Origin: Dokdonia donghaensis DSW-1
GTDB taxonomy: Bacteria > Bacteroidota > Bacteroidia > Flavobacteriales > Flavobacteriaceae
Direction: 5' to 3'
Length of the DNA stretch: 64,000 nucleotides
Assembly (NCBI RefSeq): GCF_001653755.1
Contig: NZ_CP015125.1
Location: 494,001 to 558,000, forward strand
The notes beneath the pieces were generated by a model that saw only the letters and a program-made list of their open reading frames with translations, did not search any database and was not told the origin of the DNA. Below are positions 27,928 to 36,430 of the stretch, one piece after another; position 1 is the stretch's first letter, and every line of letters starts with the position of its first letter. Position numbers and translations under genes: made by a program.

Positions 27928-27943
27928 CGCTTTCGCGAAAGCG
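27928..27943. repeat. Palindrome copy 9, 16 bp, intergenic
   Basis: CGCTTTCGCGAAAGCG between the terminator and the end of katG. Confidence 0.95.
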
Positions 27944-27951
27944 TAATTATA

Positions 27952-30168
27952 TTACTTCACGTCAAAACGATCTGCATCCATCACTTTTACAAATGCTTTT
28001 ACAAAGTCATTTACAAAACGATCTTCGCCGTCGCTTGCTCCATAAACCTCTGCAACAGCTCTTAACTCTGTGTTTGATCCAAAAATAAGATCTGCACGTG
28101 AGCCTGTAAATTTCGTCTTACCTGTACGTCTATCAGAACCAGAAAACAACGTATCGTCTGATGATAATGCTTTCCAAGTGTATGTAAAATCAAGGAGGTT
28201 TACAAAGAAGTCATTTGTAAGTTCTCCAGGTCTATCTGTAAAAACTCCTACTTTTGACCCATCATAGTTTGCACCTAGAACTCTTAATCCACCCACGAGT
28301 ACTGTCATCTCTGGAATTGAAAGTCCTAACAATTGTGCTCTGTCTACAAGCATAGTCTCGGCAGCTTGTGCTTTCTGAGAGCTTTGTACATAGTTTCTAA
28401 AACCATCTGCTTTTGGCTCTAGGTACCCAAAACTATCTATATCTGTATCTTCTTGAGTAGCATCTACTCTACCAGGAGTAAAAGGCACCGTAATCTCTCT
28501 TCCAGCTTTCATTGCTGCAAGCTCTATACCTACACTACCTGCAAGTACAATTAAATCTGCTAGAGAAACCTCTCCATCAAACGTATTTTGTATATCCTTA
28601 AGAAGGATAAGTACTTTGTTGAGCTGCTCTGGATTATTTACTTCCCAGTGGCTCTGTGGTGCTAGTGCAATACGTGCGCCATTTGCTCCTCCTCTTTTAT
28701 CTGAATCTCTATATGTAGAGGCACTTGCCCAAGCTGTTGTTACCATTTCTGCTATAGTAAGGTCGCTATCTGCAATAGCGCTCTTAAGGATCTCAACTTG
28801 TGCATCACTTAGTGTATAACCATTTGCTTCTGGAAGTGGATCTTGCCATAATAACTTCTCTCCAGGCATTTCTGGACCTAAGTATCTAGATAATGGTCCC
28901 ATATCACGGTGTGTAAGTTTATACCAAGCACGTGCAAAAGCATCTTCGAAAGCTTTATGATCTTCGTGAAACTTTTTTGAAATTTTAAGGTACTCTGGAT
29001 CTACTTTAAGTGCAATATCTGCCGTGGTCATCATAAGACGTTGCTTTTTTGAAGCATCTCCTGCTGTAGGAGCCATTCTAGCATTGCTCTCTTCCGTAGG
29101 TGTCCACTGGTGTGCTCCTGCAGGACTTTTTGTAAGTTCCCAGTCATAGTTGAGAAGTACGTCAAAATAGTCTGCATCCCACTGTGTTGGATTAGGAGTC
29201 CAAGCACCTTCAATACCTGAGGTAATTGTGTCATCTAGCACTCCACTTTTATAACTGTTTTTCCAGCCGGTACTCATTTCTTCTATAGAAGCTCCGTGAG
29301 GCTCTGTACCTACATACTTCTCTGGATCTGCCGCACCGTGTGCTTTCCCAAAAGTGTGTCCTCCAGCAACAAGTGCTACTGTTTCCTCATCATTCATCGC
29401 CATACGGCCAAAGGTCTCTCTCACATTTGCTGCAGAGCCCATAGGGTCTGGGTTTCCGTTAGGGCCTTCTGGATTTACATAAATCCACCCCATCATTACT
29501 GCTGCAAGTGGTGCTTCTAGATCACCATCTTTATAACGGGCATCGTTTGCTCCCCACTCTACTTCACTACCCCAGTAAATATCTTGCTCTGGCTCCCAGA
29601 CATCTTCACGTCCTCCTGAGAAACCAAATGTTGGGAAGCCCATAGACTCTAGCGCACAGTTACCTGCTAAAATCATAAGGTCTGCCCAAGATATTTTGTT
29701 TCCATATTTCTTTTTAATAGGCCATAAAAGTAAACGAGCCTTATCTAGGTTACCATTATCTGGCCAGCTATTAAGCGGAGCAAAACGCTGCGATCCAGAA
29801 CCTGATCCACCGCGACCATCACCTATACGATATGTACCGGCACTGTGCCAAGCCATACGTATCATAAATCCTCCGTAGTGACCATAATCTGCAGGCCACC
29901 AGTCTTGAGAGTCTGTCATTAGATCTATAACATCTTTTTTAAGGGCTGTAAAATCTAAACTTTTAAAAGCAGCTGCATAGTCAAAATCTTCACCCATAGG
30001 GTCAGATTTTGTAGCATTCTGGCGTAGTACGTTAAGTCTAAGCTCATTAGGCCACCAGTCTCTATTTGTTGTTCCTCCTCCAGCAAATTGTTTATGGGCT
30101 CCTCCTAAAAAAGGACATTTTGCTATAGCAGATGGGTCGTTAAGGTCAAAGGTCTCTGTGTTTTTCAT
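27952..30168 (-). CDS. katG: Catalase-peroxidase
   Basis: A 738-residue bifunctional haem enzyme that removes hydrogen peroxide. The distal site RMAWHSAGTYR holds the Arg-Trp-His triad. The covalent Met-Tyr-Trp adduct unique to KatG can be formed by that Trp, the Tyr in GWIYVNPEGPNG and the Met in TFGRMAMND. The proximal haem-ligand His is in VALVAGGHTFGKAHG. The second, haem-free half is complete (about 420-738), so length is normal. Monocistronic and divergent from marC; the shared gap (30169-30485) holds a possible OxyR-type half site and a palindrome copy. Confidence 0.98.
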   Translation of the reverse strand: MKNTETFDLNDPSAIAKCPFLGGAHKQFAGGGTTNRDWWPNELRLNVLRQNATKSDPMGEDFDYAAAFKSLDFTALKKDVIDLMTDSQDWWPADYGHYGGFMIRMAWHSAGTYRIGDGRGGSGSGSQRFAPLNSWPDNGNLDKARLLLWPIKKKYGNKISWADLMILAGNCALESMGFPTFGFSGGREDVWEPEQDIYWGSEVEWGANDARYKDGDLEAPLAAVMMGWIYVNPEGPNGNPDPMGSAANVRETFGRMAMNDEETVALVAGGHTFGKAHGAADPEKYVGTEPHGASIEEMSTGWKNSYKSGVLDDTITSGIEGAWTPNPTQWDADYFDVLLNYDWELTKSPAGAHQWTPTEESNARMAPTAGDASKKQRLMMTTADIALKVDPEYLKISKKFHEDHKAFEDAFARAWYKLTHRDMGPLSRYLGPEMPGEKLLWQDPLPEANGYTLSDAQVEILKSAIADSDLTIAEMVTTAWASASTYRDSDKRGGANGARIALAPQSHWEVNNPEQLNKVLILLKDIQNTFDGEVSLADLIVLAGSVGIELAAMKAGREITVPFTPGRVDATQEDTDIDSFGYLEPKADGFRNYVQSSQKAQAAETMLVDRAQLLGLSIPEMTVLVGGLRVLGANYDGSKVGVFTDRPGELTNDFFVNLLDFTYTWKALSSDDTLFSGSDRRTGKTKFTGSRADLIFGSNTELRAVAEVYGASDGEDRFVNDFVKAFVKVMDADRFDVK

Positions 30169-30252
30169 TTTTTTATTTTCTAGGTGAATTATAAAAGTAT
30201 TTTAAAAGGGGCTCTGTAACTATAGTTTATCATTTAAATAATTTTAATTCAA

Positions 30253-30267
30253 ATAGATTTTATCTAT
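30253..30267. promoter_or_regulatory. Possible OxyR-like half site upstream of katG
   Basis: The 15-base dyad ATAGATTTTATCTAT matches the OxyR half-site pattern ATAGnTnnnAnCTAT exactly and lies 85 bases upstream of katG. The second half site expected seven bases away is not present on either side, so this is only a weak candidate. Confidence 0.35.
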
Positions 30268-30374
30268 ACTCATAGTGGGGCGACCTGCTATTATTACGTT
30301 AAGGTGATTAAGATTCACACACAAGTTAACATTTAATCTGCTCATTTTAAATATCTTGTATAAAGATAATTAAG

Positions 30375-30400
30375 AATTACGCTTTCGCGAAAGCGTAATT
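30375..30400. repeat. Palindrome copy 10, 26 bp, the longest
   Basis: Perfect 26-bp dyad: AATTA, then the 16-bp core CGCTTTCGCGAAAGCG, then TAATT. It is centred in the katG/marC divergent region, about 55 bases before the marC -7 box. Confidence 0.97.
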
Positions 30401-30455
30401 AAAACTTTACAATTTATTCACACCAAAAGTGAAAGATGCAGCGTGTAATTTGAGG

Positions 30456-30463
30456 TATCTTTG
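30456..30463 (+). promoter_or_regulatory. -7 promoter box of marC
   Basis: TATCTTTG matches TAnnTTTG exactly, 22 bases before the ATG at 30486. It shows that the longer open frame from the GTG at 30429 is not the real start, because transcription would begin downstream of that GTG. No clear -33 TTG box is seen. Confidence 0.6.
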
Positions 30464-30485
30464 CGCCGTCTTAAAAAAAGCACTA

Positions 30486-31070
30486 ATGAAAATAGATTTA
30501 AAGGAGATTCTAACCGCTACAATGGTTCTTTTTGCAGTTATCGACATTGTAGGAAGTATCCCTATTGTTTTAAAACTACGTAAGAAAGCAGGTCACATAC
30601 AGAGTGAGAAAGCGGCGCTAGTTGCTCTTATTGTGATGACCTTATTTGTTTTTGTAGGTGAGAGCATACTAGGTGTTATAGGTATTAATGTATATGAGTT
30701 TGCTGTTGCGGGTTCATTTATTCTCTTTTTTATTGCACTAGAGATGATACTAGGTGTAAGCCTTTTTAAAGATGACGATACACTTAGTAAAAAGACGGTT
30801 TCTGTTTTTCCGCTAGCTTTCCCGCTTATTGCTGGTCCTGGTACTCTTACTTCTCTTCTAGCACTAAGAGCAGAGTATGACCTTATGAACATTCTTATAG
30901 CTGTCGTTCTTAACATCTTGCTTGTTTATCTAGTACTTAAAACGTCAAGACACATTGAACGATTTTTAGGAAAGAACGGTATTGCTATTATACATAAAGT
31001 TTTTGGTGTAATTTTGTTAGCCATTGCTGTAAAGTTATTTACTGCAAACATTCAAGAACTTTTCAAATAG
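30486..31070 (+). CDS. MarC-family inner-membrane protein
   Basis: About 194 residues from the ATG at 30486. Six hydrophobic helices typical of MarC/UPF0056: MVLFAVIDIVGSIPIVLKL, LIVMTLFVFVG, FAVAGSFILFFIALEMILG, FPLAFPLIAGPGTLTSLLAL (the family's conserved AGPG motif), ILIAVVLNILLVYLVL and VFGVILLAIAVKLF. The MarC family was once linked to multiple antibiotic resistance but that was not upheld; function is unknown. Followed after four bases by a small membrane protein gene, forming an operon. Confidence 0.9.
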   Translation: MKIDLKEILTATMVLFAVIDIVGSIPIVLKLRKKAGHIQSEKAALVALIVMTLFVFVGESILGVIGINVYEFAVAGSFILFFIALEMILGVSLFKDDDTLSKKTVSVFPLAFPLIAGPGTLTSLLALRAEYDLMNILIAVVLNILLVYLVLKTSRHIERFLGKNGIAIIHKVFGVILLAIAVKLFTANIQELFK

Positions 31071-31074
31071 ACGT

Positions 31075-31272
31075 ATGAAATTTGTTATCCCTATAGGTAT
31101 TTTACTAGCACTAGGTCTTCTTATTTACAATCTCACCTTGCTTGATTTTTCTAACCCTTTACAGGGAGATAGTAGCATTGCACTTATAGGCATAATAGCC
31201 TGTGCTTGTGCAATTTTATTACTCTTAATATTGCGTACCTCTCGTAAGATAGCCGAAAAGCACGGTAAGTAA
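31075..31272 (+). CDS. Small two-helix membrane protein
   Basis: A 65-residue protein with two transmembrane helices (about 2-22 and 35-55) and a basic C-terminus (RTSRKIAEKHGK). It starts four bases after marC and was probably kept as its partner or simply as an operon member. No known family. Its stop codon abuts that of the convergent gene (TAATTA). Confidence 0.75.
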   Translation: MKFVIPIGILLALGLLIYNLTLLDFSNPLQGDSSIALIGIIACACAILLLLILRTSRKIAEKHGK

Positions 31273-31566
31273 TTACATTAGGTAAATAATGTATGGGTTA
31301 TATATCTCGTATATAATGCCAACTATTAAAGTTAATATAGCTAAGACTGTAAAAGCTATGTGCAACTTTTGATACCATAAGTTACGATGTAATTTATGTA
31401 TGAGTTTTTTATCATCTAGCTGCTCAATTTGCTCTAAGATGACTGGTGGCTTTAAATAAAAAGGACTTACAGATATGCCGTGACGTATGAGTAGCCCAGC
31501 ACTATTATCCATCAACCTAAAGATGATTGCAATTATATATACAAAAACGGCTACTACCATTAACAT
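31273..31566 (-). CDS. Small membrane protein, unknown function
   Basis: A 97-residue protein with transmembrane segments at about 2-19 and 69-90 and a charged middle part (LEQIEQLDDKKLIHKLHRNL). It starts four bases after the stop of the C-terminal processing protease gene, so it is the last gene of that leftward operon. No family recognised. Confidence 0.7.
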   Translation of the reverse strand: MLMVVAVFVYIIAIIFRLMDNSAGLLIRHGISVSPFYLKPPVILEQIEQLDDKKLIHKLHRNLWYQKLHIAFTVLAILTLIVGIIYEIYNPYIIYLM

Positions 31567-31569
31567 AGT

Positions 31570-33156
31570 TTATTCTTCTTTTGAAAGAGCAATGACCTTT
31601 TTGATCACATCGTCTTCTTGATTAACCATCATCTCAAAAGCATTGTTACCAAAGAGCTGTCCAGCCATAGTAGCTTTGAGATATCTTCTATACAATTCTT
31701 TATAATTACTAGCCTTTAACGTAATTTTTCTAAAACGAGCGAAAGATATAAAATCTTCTATTACAGCATCTGTAATGGTAACTTCATTTTTAAACTGCTC
31801 CATAGATAGTGAGTTATAGTAAGGCCTATCTTTTTCTAATTGTTCAAAAATAAAGAGGCGCATATAACCAGACCTCAGTACGTAGTTAAGATGTTCAACT
31901 TCATAGTCTGTGTTTTTAGGCACAAATACATCTGGAATAATACCACCACCACCATAAACTATCTTACCCTTTGGGGTTCTAAATTTCAATGAATCTGCTA
32001 CTTTAATACTATCTGCACTGCGCAACTCTCCGTTTTCATACCTGTTAAGGTAATCTTCATAATAATCTTTATCTCCTAGCTCATACGGTTTTTGTATTGA
32101 TCTACCAGTAGGTGTATAGTAGCGAGCTATTGTAAGCCTTACCGCACTTCCATCTCCCAAATCCATCTCACGCTGTACAAGGCCTTTTCCAAAGGACCTG
32201 CGCCCCACTATAATGCCTTTGTCATTATCTTGAAGTGCTCCCGCAACGATTTCACTCGCGCTTGCCGAATTTTCATTAATAAGTACAAAAACTTCACCCT
32301 CTTCAAAGAGACCACCGTTATCTGTATAACTATTAGATATCTTACCCGATTTATTTTTAGTAAATAATATGAGCTTATCTTCTTCTAAAAATTCATCTAC
32401 TACCCCCTCTGCGCTCGAGATATAGCCCCCTGGATTATCTCTTAAATCTAAAGCAATACTAGTTGCGCCTTGATTTTTTAAAACCGTAAGTGCATCTACA
32501 AACTCTTTATGAGTAGACTCTGCAAAACGATTAATTTTTACATATCCTAAATCATCAGTAAGCATATAACTACCTATAACGCTAGAGATAGGTACACGAT
32601 CTCTGTTAAAATTAAAGGTAAGCAAGTCTTCTTCTCCTGGTCTTTTTATCTTAATCTCAATAGGTGTGCGTACTTTTCCTTTAAGAATACGAGATAATGA
32701 ATCATCTGTAATAGTGTTCTGAGATAAGTCTATTCCATCTGCATATACAATGCGATCACCCCCTTTTACTCCAGCGCTAGCACTTGGACCTCCCTTTATA
32801 GCTTGTATTACCGCAATAGAGTCATTATATGGATAAAAACTAACCCCTATACCCACAAAATCGCCTTTCATATTTTCTTCTACAGCTCGGTACTCATCTG
32901 GTGGTATATAACTTGAGTGAGGATCTAGATTATCTAAAATACCGTTTACAGTAACATCTACTATACTATCTGTATTTATGGCATCTACATACTCATAGTC
33001 TATGTAATCAATAAGTTTATTGAGTTTTTCCTTTTTTGAGTTTGATGCAAAGAGCGCAGTATCGTTATAACCAAAGTCTAACATACTCCCTAGTAAAATC
33101 CCTAGGGCGATGCCTAAACCAAATAGTATGGGTATGTACTTGCGCTTAATTTTCAT
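31570..33156 (-). CDS. C-terminal processing peptidase, S41 family
   Basis: A 528-residue periplasmic serine protease anchored by one N-terminal helix (about 8-27). A PDZ domain (about 90-175; VGIGVSFYPYNDSIAVIQAI, SASAGVKGGDRI) precedes the S41 core with the catalytic Ser in NENSASASEIVAGALQD and Lys in GRRSFGKGLVQ (about residue 325). A C-terminal helical extension of about 120 residues is common in Bacteroidota members. It trims exported proteins. Its ATG overlaps the dCMP deaminase stop (TAATG), so they are translationally coupled. Confidence 0.93.
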   Translation of the reverse strand: MKIKRKYIPILFGLGIALGILLGSMLDFGYNDTALFASNSKKEKLNKLIDYIDYEYVDAINTDSIVDVTVNGILDNLDPHSSYIPPDEYRAVEENMKGDFVGIGVSFYPYNDSIAVIQAIKGGPSASAGVKGGDRIVYADGIDLSQNTITDDSLSRILKGKVRTPIEIKIKRPGEEDLLTFNFNRDRVPISSVIGSYMLTDDLGYVKINRFAESTHKEFVDALTVLKNQGATSIALDLRDNPGGYISSAEGVVDEFLEEDKLILFTKNKSGKISNSYTDNGGLFEEGEVFVLINENSASASEIVAGALQDNDKGIIVGRRSFGKGLVQREMDLGDGSAVRLTIARYYTPTGRSIQKPYELGDKDYYEDYLNRYENGELRSADSIKVADSLKFRTPKGKIVYGGGGIIPDVFVPKNTDYEVEHLNYVLRSGYMRLFIFEQLEKDRPYYNSLSMEQFKNEVTITDAVIEDFISFARFRKITLKASNYKELYRRYLKATMAGQLFGNNAFEMMVNQEDDVIKKVIALSKEE

Positions 33157-33584
33157 TATGAGTCTATATCTTGAAGGTGCACTATCTCAACGCCAGCTTT
33201 TTCTAAAAATTTTACTCCTGTAAGATCTTTATAAGCGCTATGGTAAACCACACGTTTTATACCTGCTTGATGTACTAATTTACTACAATCTTTACAAGGG
33301 CTCAGTGTGATATATAAAGTTGCACCGTGGCAAGATTGAGTTGAGCTTGCTACCTTTAGTATAGCATTTGCCTCAGCGTGTAAAACATACCACTTTGTAT
33401 TATTTTCTTCATCTTCACACACATTTTCAAATCCTGTGGGTGTGCCATTATAACCGTCTGAGATAATCATCTTATCCTTAACGATTATTGCCCCTACCTG
33501 CTTGCGATTACAGTACGAGAGTTTTCCCCACTCCCGAGCCATTCTTAGGTATGCTATATCGTATTTATGCTGTTTTGACCCCAT
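33156..33584 (-). CDS. dCMP deaminase
   Basis: A 142-residue zinc cytidine/deoxycytidylate deaminase making dUMP for thymidylate synthesis. The zinc and catalytic motifs are complete: HAEANAI (His ligand and catalytic Glu, near residue 70) and PCKDC (two Cys ligands, near residue 97). An extra N-terminal metal-site pattern (SYCNRKQVG, SDGYNGTPTGFENVCED) is typical of ComEB-like dCMP deaminases. First gene of an operon with the S41 protease and a small membrane protein. Confidence 0.93.
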   Translation of the reverse strand: MGSKQHKYDIAYLRMAREWGKLSYCNRKQVGAIIVKDKMIISDGYNGTPTGFENVCEDEENNTKWYVLHAEANAILKVASSTQSCHGATLYITLSPCKDCSKLVHQAGIKRVVYHSAYKDLTGVKFLEKAGVEIVHLQDIDS

Positions 33585-33607
33585 TGTGTATTTTGTAATT
33601 ATGAGTG

Positions 33608-33623
33608 CGCTTTCGCGAAAGCG
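33608..33623. repeat. Palindrome copy 11, 16 bp, intergenic
   Basis: CGCTTTCGCGAAAGCG, 24 bases upstream of the dCMP deaminase start, in the gap to the HupE/UreJ-type gene. Confidence 0.95.
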
Positions 33624-33661
33624 TACTAAAAACCCTTTACGCTCCTAAAGTACTATTTTTA

Positions 33662-34255
33662 CTAGAAATTAATACTTGATAATGCATTTTGAAATACTGG
33701 TATGGCAACCCCTATTACAATAGAAGATATAACCATCACCCAGTCACGTTGTGAAAACCTAAAAATAGATTGTCCTATAAAACTTACTATTAATACAACG
33801 AGTACTATAATAATCTGAGCACTCTCTATACCTAAAGTGTACTCTAGTAACGGAAGTAACTTACTATCTGAACTTGCGGTCATCATCTTAAAATAGGTAG
33901 AAAACCCGAGGCCGTGTATAAGCCCAAAGAATAATGCTGCAAAGAGATGTATCCCTAATTTAAGATTTCTATTTTTCTTACCAGCTGTAAAAATATTATA
34001 TAACGCAGTAATGAGTATAGTTACGGGTATGAGTACCTCTACAAGGGAGCTATTTACACGTATAATCCCATAGGCAGACATTGCTAGTGTGAGCGTATGC
34101 CCTATAGTAAATATGGTGACTAGGGTAAAGAGTTTTTTCCAGTTTGAAATGAGGTAGGGTACAGTGAGTACAATTAAAAAGAGAATGTGGTCGTAAGCTT
34201 TCCAATCTAATACGTGGAAGAGGCCTTCTTTAAAATAAAACAAGAATGAATCCAT
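33662..34255 (-). CDS. HupE/UreJ-family membrane protein
   Basis: A 197-residue protein with six predicted helices. Conserved polar residues in the membrane, DHILFLIVL (near residue 22), TIGHTLTLA (near 52) and FFGLIHGLGFS (near 113), match the HupE/UreJ-2 group, which are putative metal (nickel or cobalt) permeases or accessory proteins. No hydrogenase or urease genes are in the window, so the cargo is unknown. Divergent from the TerB-like gene. Confidence 0.85.
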   Translation of the reverse strand: MDSFLFYFKEGLFHVLDWKAYDHILFLIVLTVPYLISNWKKLFTLVTIFTIGHTLTLAMSAYGIIRVNSSLVEVLIPVTILITALYNIFTAGKKNRNLKLGIHLFAALFFGLIHGLGFSTYFKMMTASSDSKLLPLLEYTLGIESAQIIIVLVVLIVSFIGQSIFRFSQRDWVMVISSIVIGVAIPVFQNALSSINF

Positions 34256-34279
34256 CTAAAAAAATTAGGGGGTTTTTAT

Positions 34280-34287
34280 CAAATGTA
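34280..34287 (-). promoter_or_regulatory. Candidate -7 box of the HupE/UreJ-type gene
   Basis: TACATTTG on the minus strand matches TAnnTTTG exactly, 24 bases before the start codon at 34255. Confidence 0.45.
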
Positions 34288-34313
34288 CAAATTATAAATC
34301 TTGATTAAATAGC

Positions 34314-34321
34314 TATCTTTG
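34314..34321 (+). promoter_or_regulatory. Candidate -7 box of the TerB-like gene
   Basis: TATCTTTG is an exact TAnnTTTG match, 26 bases before the ATG at 34348. With the box at 34280 it defines a compact divergent promoter region. Confidence 0.55.
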
Positions 34322-34347
34322 AGTCTTACTTTTAATACATAAGAAAT

Positions 34348-34776
34348 ATGTCTTTTGCAGATTTATATGATAGCGGTTTCCGCCAAAGAAATGAGGATCA
34401 CTTTGCAGCTATAGTGCGTGTCGCTATGGATGACGGTGTTATCTCAAATAAAGAAAAAGCGTTTTTAGATAGACTTGCTCGTAACCTCTCTATCTCTGCA
34501 GAGGATTATGAAATCATTCTTAAAGATTATATGTCTCACCCTATCAATCCCCCTACAACTTATGATAGAAGATTAGAGCGCTTATATGATCTTACTCGTA
34601 TGGTACACATAGATCACGAGTTTGAAGAAGAAGAGCCTTTACTAGAGCGTCTTGCTATAGGTTTAGGCTTTAACACGAAGAATGCAAGTTATGTTGTGCA
34701 CAAGGCCCTTACACTAGTTGAAGAAAATGCAGATCTTGATACTTTTCAAGAAGAAATTAAAAATATGAACCGCTAG
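34348..34776 (+). CDS. TerB-like helical protein
   Basis: A 142-residue all-helical cytoplasmic protein. The pattern FAAIVRVAMDDGVISNKEKAFLDRLARNL, with an acidic turn between two helices, followed by a second half with HIDHEFEEEEPLLERLAIGL, matches the TerB/DUF533 fold, thought to bind a metal or sense envelope stress. No ter operon genes lie near. Monocistronic, ending at a strong hairpin. Confidence 0.75.
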   Translation: MSFADLYDSGFRQRNEDHFAAIVRVAMDDGVISNKEKAFLDRLARNLSISAEDYEIILKDYMSHPINPPTTYDRRLERLYDLTRMVHIDHEFEEEEPLLERLAIGLGFNTKNASYVVHKALTLVEENADLDTFQEEIKNMNR

Positions 34777-34800
34777 TTTTTAAAGCGGTTTACAGTGTAT

Positions 34801-34838
34801 AGAAAAAGGGTCAAAATATAAATTTTGACCCTTTTTCT
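34801..34838. terminator. Long bidirectional terminator
   Basis: A 17-bp perfect stem with an ATAA loop (arms 34801-34817 and 34822-34838; G/C core AAAGGGTCAAAA) between the convergent TerB-like and hybrid-kinase genes. The outer arms are A- and T-rich, so it serves both directions. Confidence 0.92.
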
Positions 34839-34858
34839 ATTTTATAATAAATAAGCTT

Positions 34859-36430
34859 CTATTCTTCCTCTTCTGAGACTTCAAGAACTTTGTCTTTACG
34901 CTTATATCTAGACAAGAGTCGCTCTATTGTTGAAAAGAGTAAATCTGCATCTATAGGCTTTGTAAGATAGGCATTCATACCAGCCTCTTTTGCGGCATCC
35001 TGCTCTTCTTGAGACGTTCTTGCTGTGAGCGCTATAATAGGTAACTTACTTACTTTTTTATTGCTACTATTTCTTATTTGTACTGCTGCATCAAGACCAT
35101 CCATTATAGGCATAGTTAAATCCAATATGACTAAATCATATGGAAATCTGTCTAGATACTCTATTACTCTTTCTCCATTTTTTGCAATATCTAAGCTGTA
35201 GGCACCATAATCTGAGAAAAGCCTCATCATAAGAAGTTGATTTACCTCAACATCTTCACCTAGCAGGATACGTGGTCTTTTAGACCCTTTAAGATCTTTC
35301 TTTACTCTTTTTTTCTTTGCGCCTTTATCCTTTTTCTGATTATGAGAAACTCCCATATATACAGTAAAGCTAAAGGTTGACCCTTCTCCTTCTAAACTCT
35401 TAACTTCTAGATCACTCTCTAACAAGTCTGTGAGTTGTTTTACAATACTCAGACCCAAACCAGACCCTCCAAAAAGACCTCGCTTTTCTAACTGCGTAAA
35501 GCTGTCAAAAATACTATCTAGCTTTTCTTTGGGTATACCTATACCTGTATCTGTAACCTCAAACGTCACTGGAATACGACGTGCATTTAATGATGACGTA
35601 GTAACCCTAAACTTAATTCCACCTTGATGCGTGTATTTTAACGCATTCTCTAAAAGGTTTACAATAACTTGGTTTATACGTAAATGATCTCCCACTAAAA
35701 AACGTGGTATCTTAGAACTCAATTCAAAATCAAATGACAGTCTTTTATCATCTGTACGTATTTGATACGTTTTTGCTAGCTTTTCTACAAACTCTCTAAA
35801 ATCAAAACGTCGCTTTTTAATATCTAACTTTCCAGCTTCAATTTTTGAGATGTCCATTAGGTCATCTAATATAGTCACAAGATTTTTTGAACTATCTTTT
35901 ATAATATGTAATACATCAAGTTGCTCTCTTGTGATCTCAGTATTTTCTAATACCGATATAAAGCCCACAATACTATTAAGAGGCGTACGTATCTCGTGGC
36001 TTACATTTGCCAAGAATTTATTTTTAAAACTGCGCTGTATCTCTAGCTGCTGGTTAAGTTCTTGAGATATATTAAAGTTTATGATAGACTCATTACGAAC
36101 CTGCTTTATTTGATGTACCGTCTTATAGTGATCTGTAAGATCGTTTAAGATGAGAACAAGACTCTCATCATCTTCTTGTAGATAAGTTTTTATATCTATA
36201 AAGTAATGGCGACTTAACACTTCCATCTGTACACAAAAGAAAGTTTCATCTTGAAGGTTTTCTTCAAAAACAGTACTTAATGCATAAAAGAACGGATGGA
36301 AATCCGTGATATTAGAATTTTTTTTTAAGTCAAAAAGATTATTGTCAGAGTCTATAACCTCTAGTTCCTTATTGATTACGACTACTTGCGTAGTTTTATT
36401 TATAAAATCTTGTCTGAGGTTATCAAGCAT
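34859..36430 (-). CDS. Cytoplasmic hybrid histidine kinase with receiver
   Basis: A 523-residue soluble kinase. An N-terminal PAS-like segment of about 130 residues precedes the HisKA domain (FLANVSHEIRTPLNS, phospho-His near residue 145), the ATPase domain (N box QVIVNLLENALKYTH, G boxes DTGIGIPKEKL and GGSGLGLSI) and a C-terminal receiver (about 388-510; acidic GEDVEVNQ, phospho-Asp in LVILDLTMPIMDG, Lys in YLTKPID). No transmembrane segment is seen, so the signal must come from inside the cell. Its start overlaps the last eight bases of the Ras-like GTPase gene. I infer that the GTPase module feeds this kinase. Confidence 0.92.
   Translation of the reverse strand: MLDNLRQDFINKTTQVVVINKELEVIDSDNNLFDLKKNSNITDFHPFFYALSTVFEENLQDETFFCVQMEVLSRHYFIDIKTYLQEDDESLVLILNDLTDHYKTVHQIKQVRNESIINFNISQELNQQLEIQRSFKNKFLANVSHEIRTPLNSIVGFISVLENTEITREQLDVLHIIKDSSKNLVTILDDLMDISKIEAGKLDIKKRRFDFREFVEKLAKTYQIRTDDKRLSFDFELSSKIPRFLVGDHLRINQVIVNLLENALKYTHQGGIKFRVTTSSLNARRIPVTFEVTDTGIGIPKEKLDSIFDSFTQLEKRGLFGGSGLGLSIVKQLTDLLESDLEVKSLEGEGSTFSFTVYMGVSHNQKKDKGAKKKRVKKDLKGSKRPRILLGEDVEVNQLLMMRLFSDYGAYSLDIAKNGERVIEYLDRFPYDLVILDLTMPIMDGLDAAVQIRNSSNKKVSKLPIIALTARTSQEEQDAAKEAGMNAYLTKPIDADLLFSTIERLLSRYKRKDKVLEVSEEEE

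Noticed and set aside
27952..30168. Several open frames of 60-75 codons opposite or inside katG
   Set aside because: They are antisense or frame-shifted shadows of katG with unlikely composition and no start-site signals.
30429..30485. GTG start at 30429 for marC
   Set aside because: The -7 box at 30456-30463 lies inside that extension, and MarC proteins begin near the ATG at 30486.
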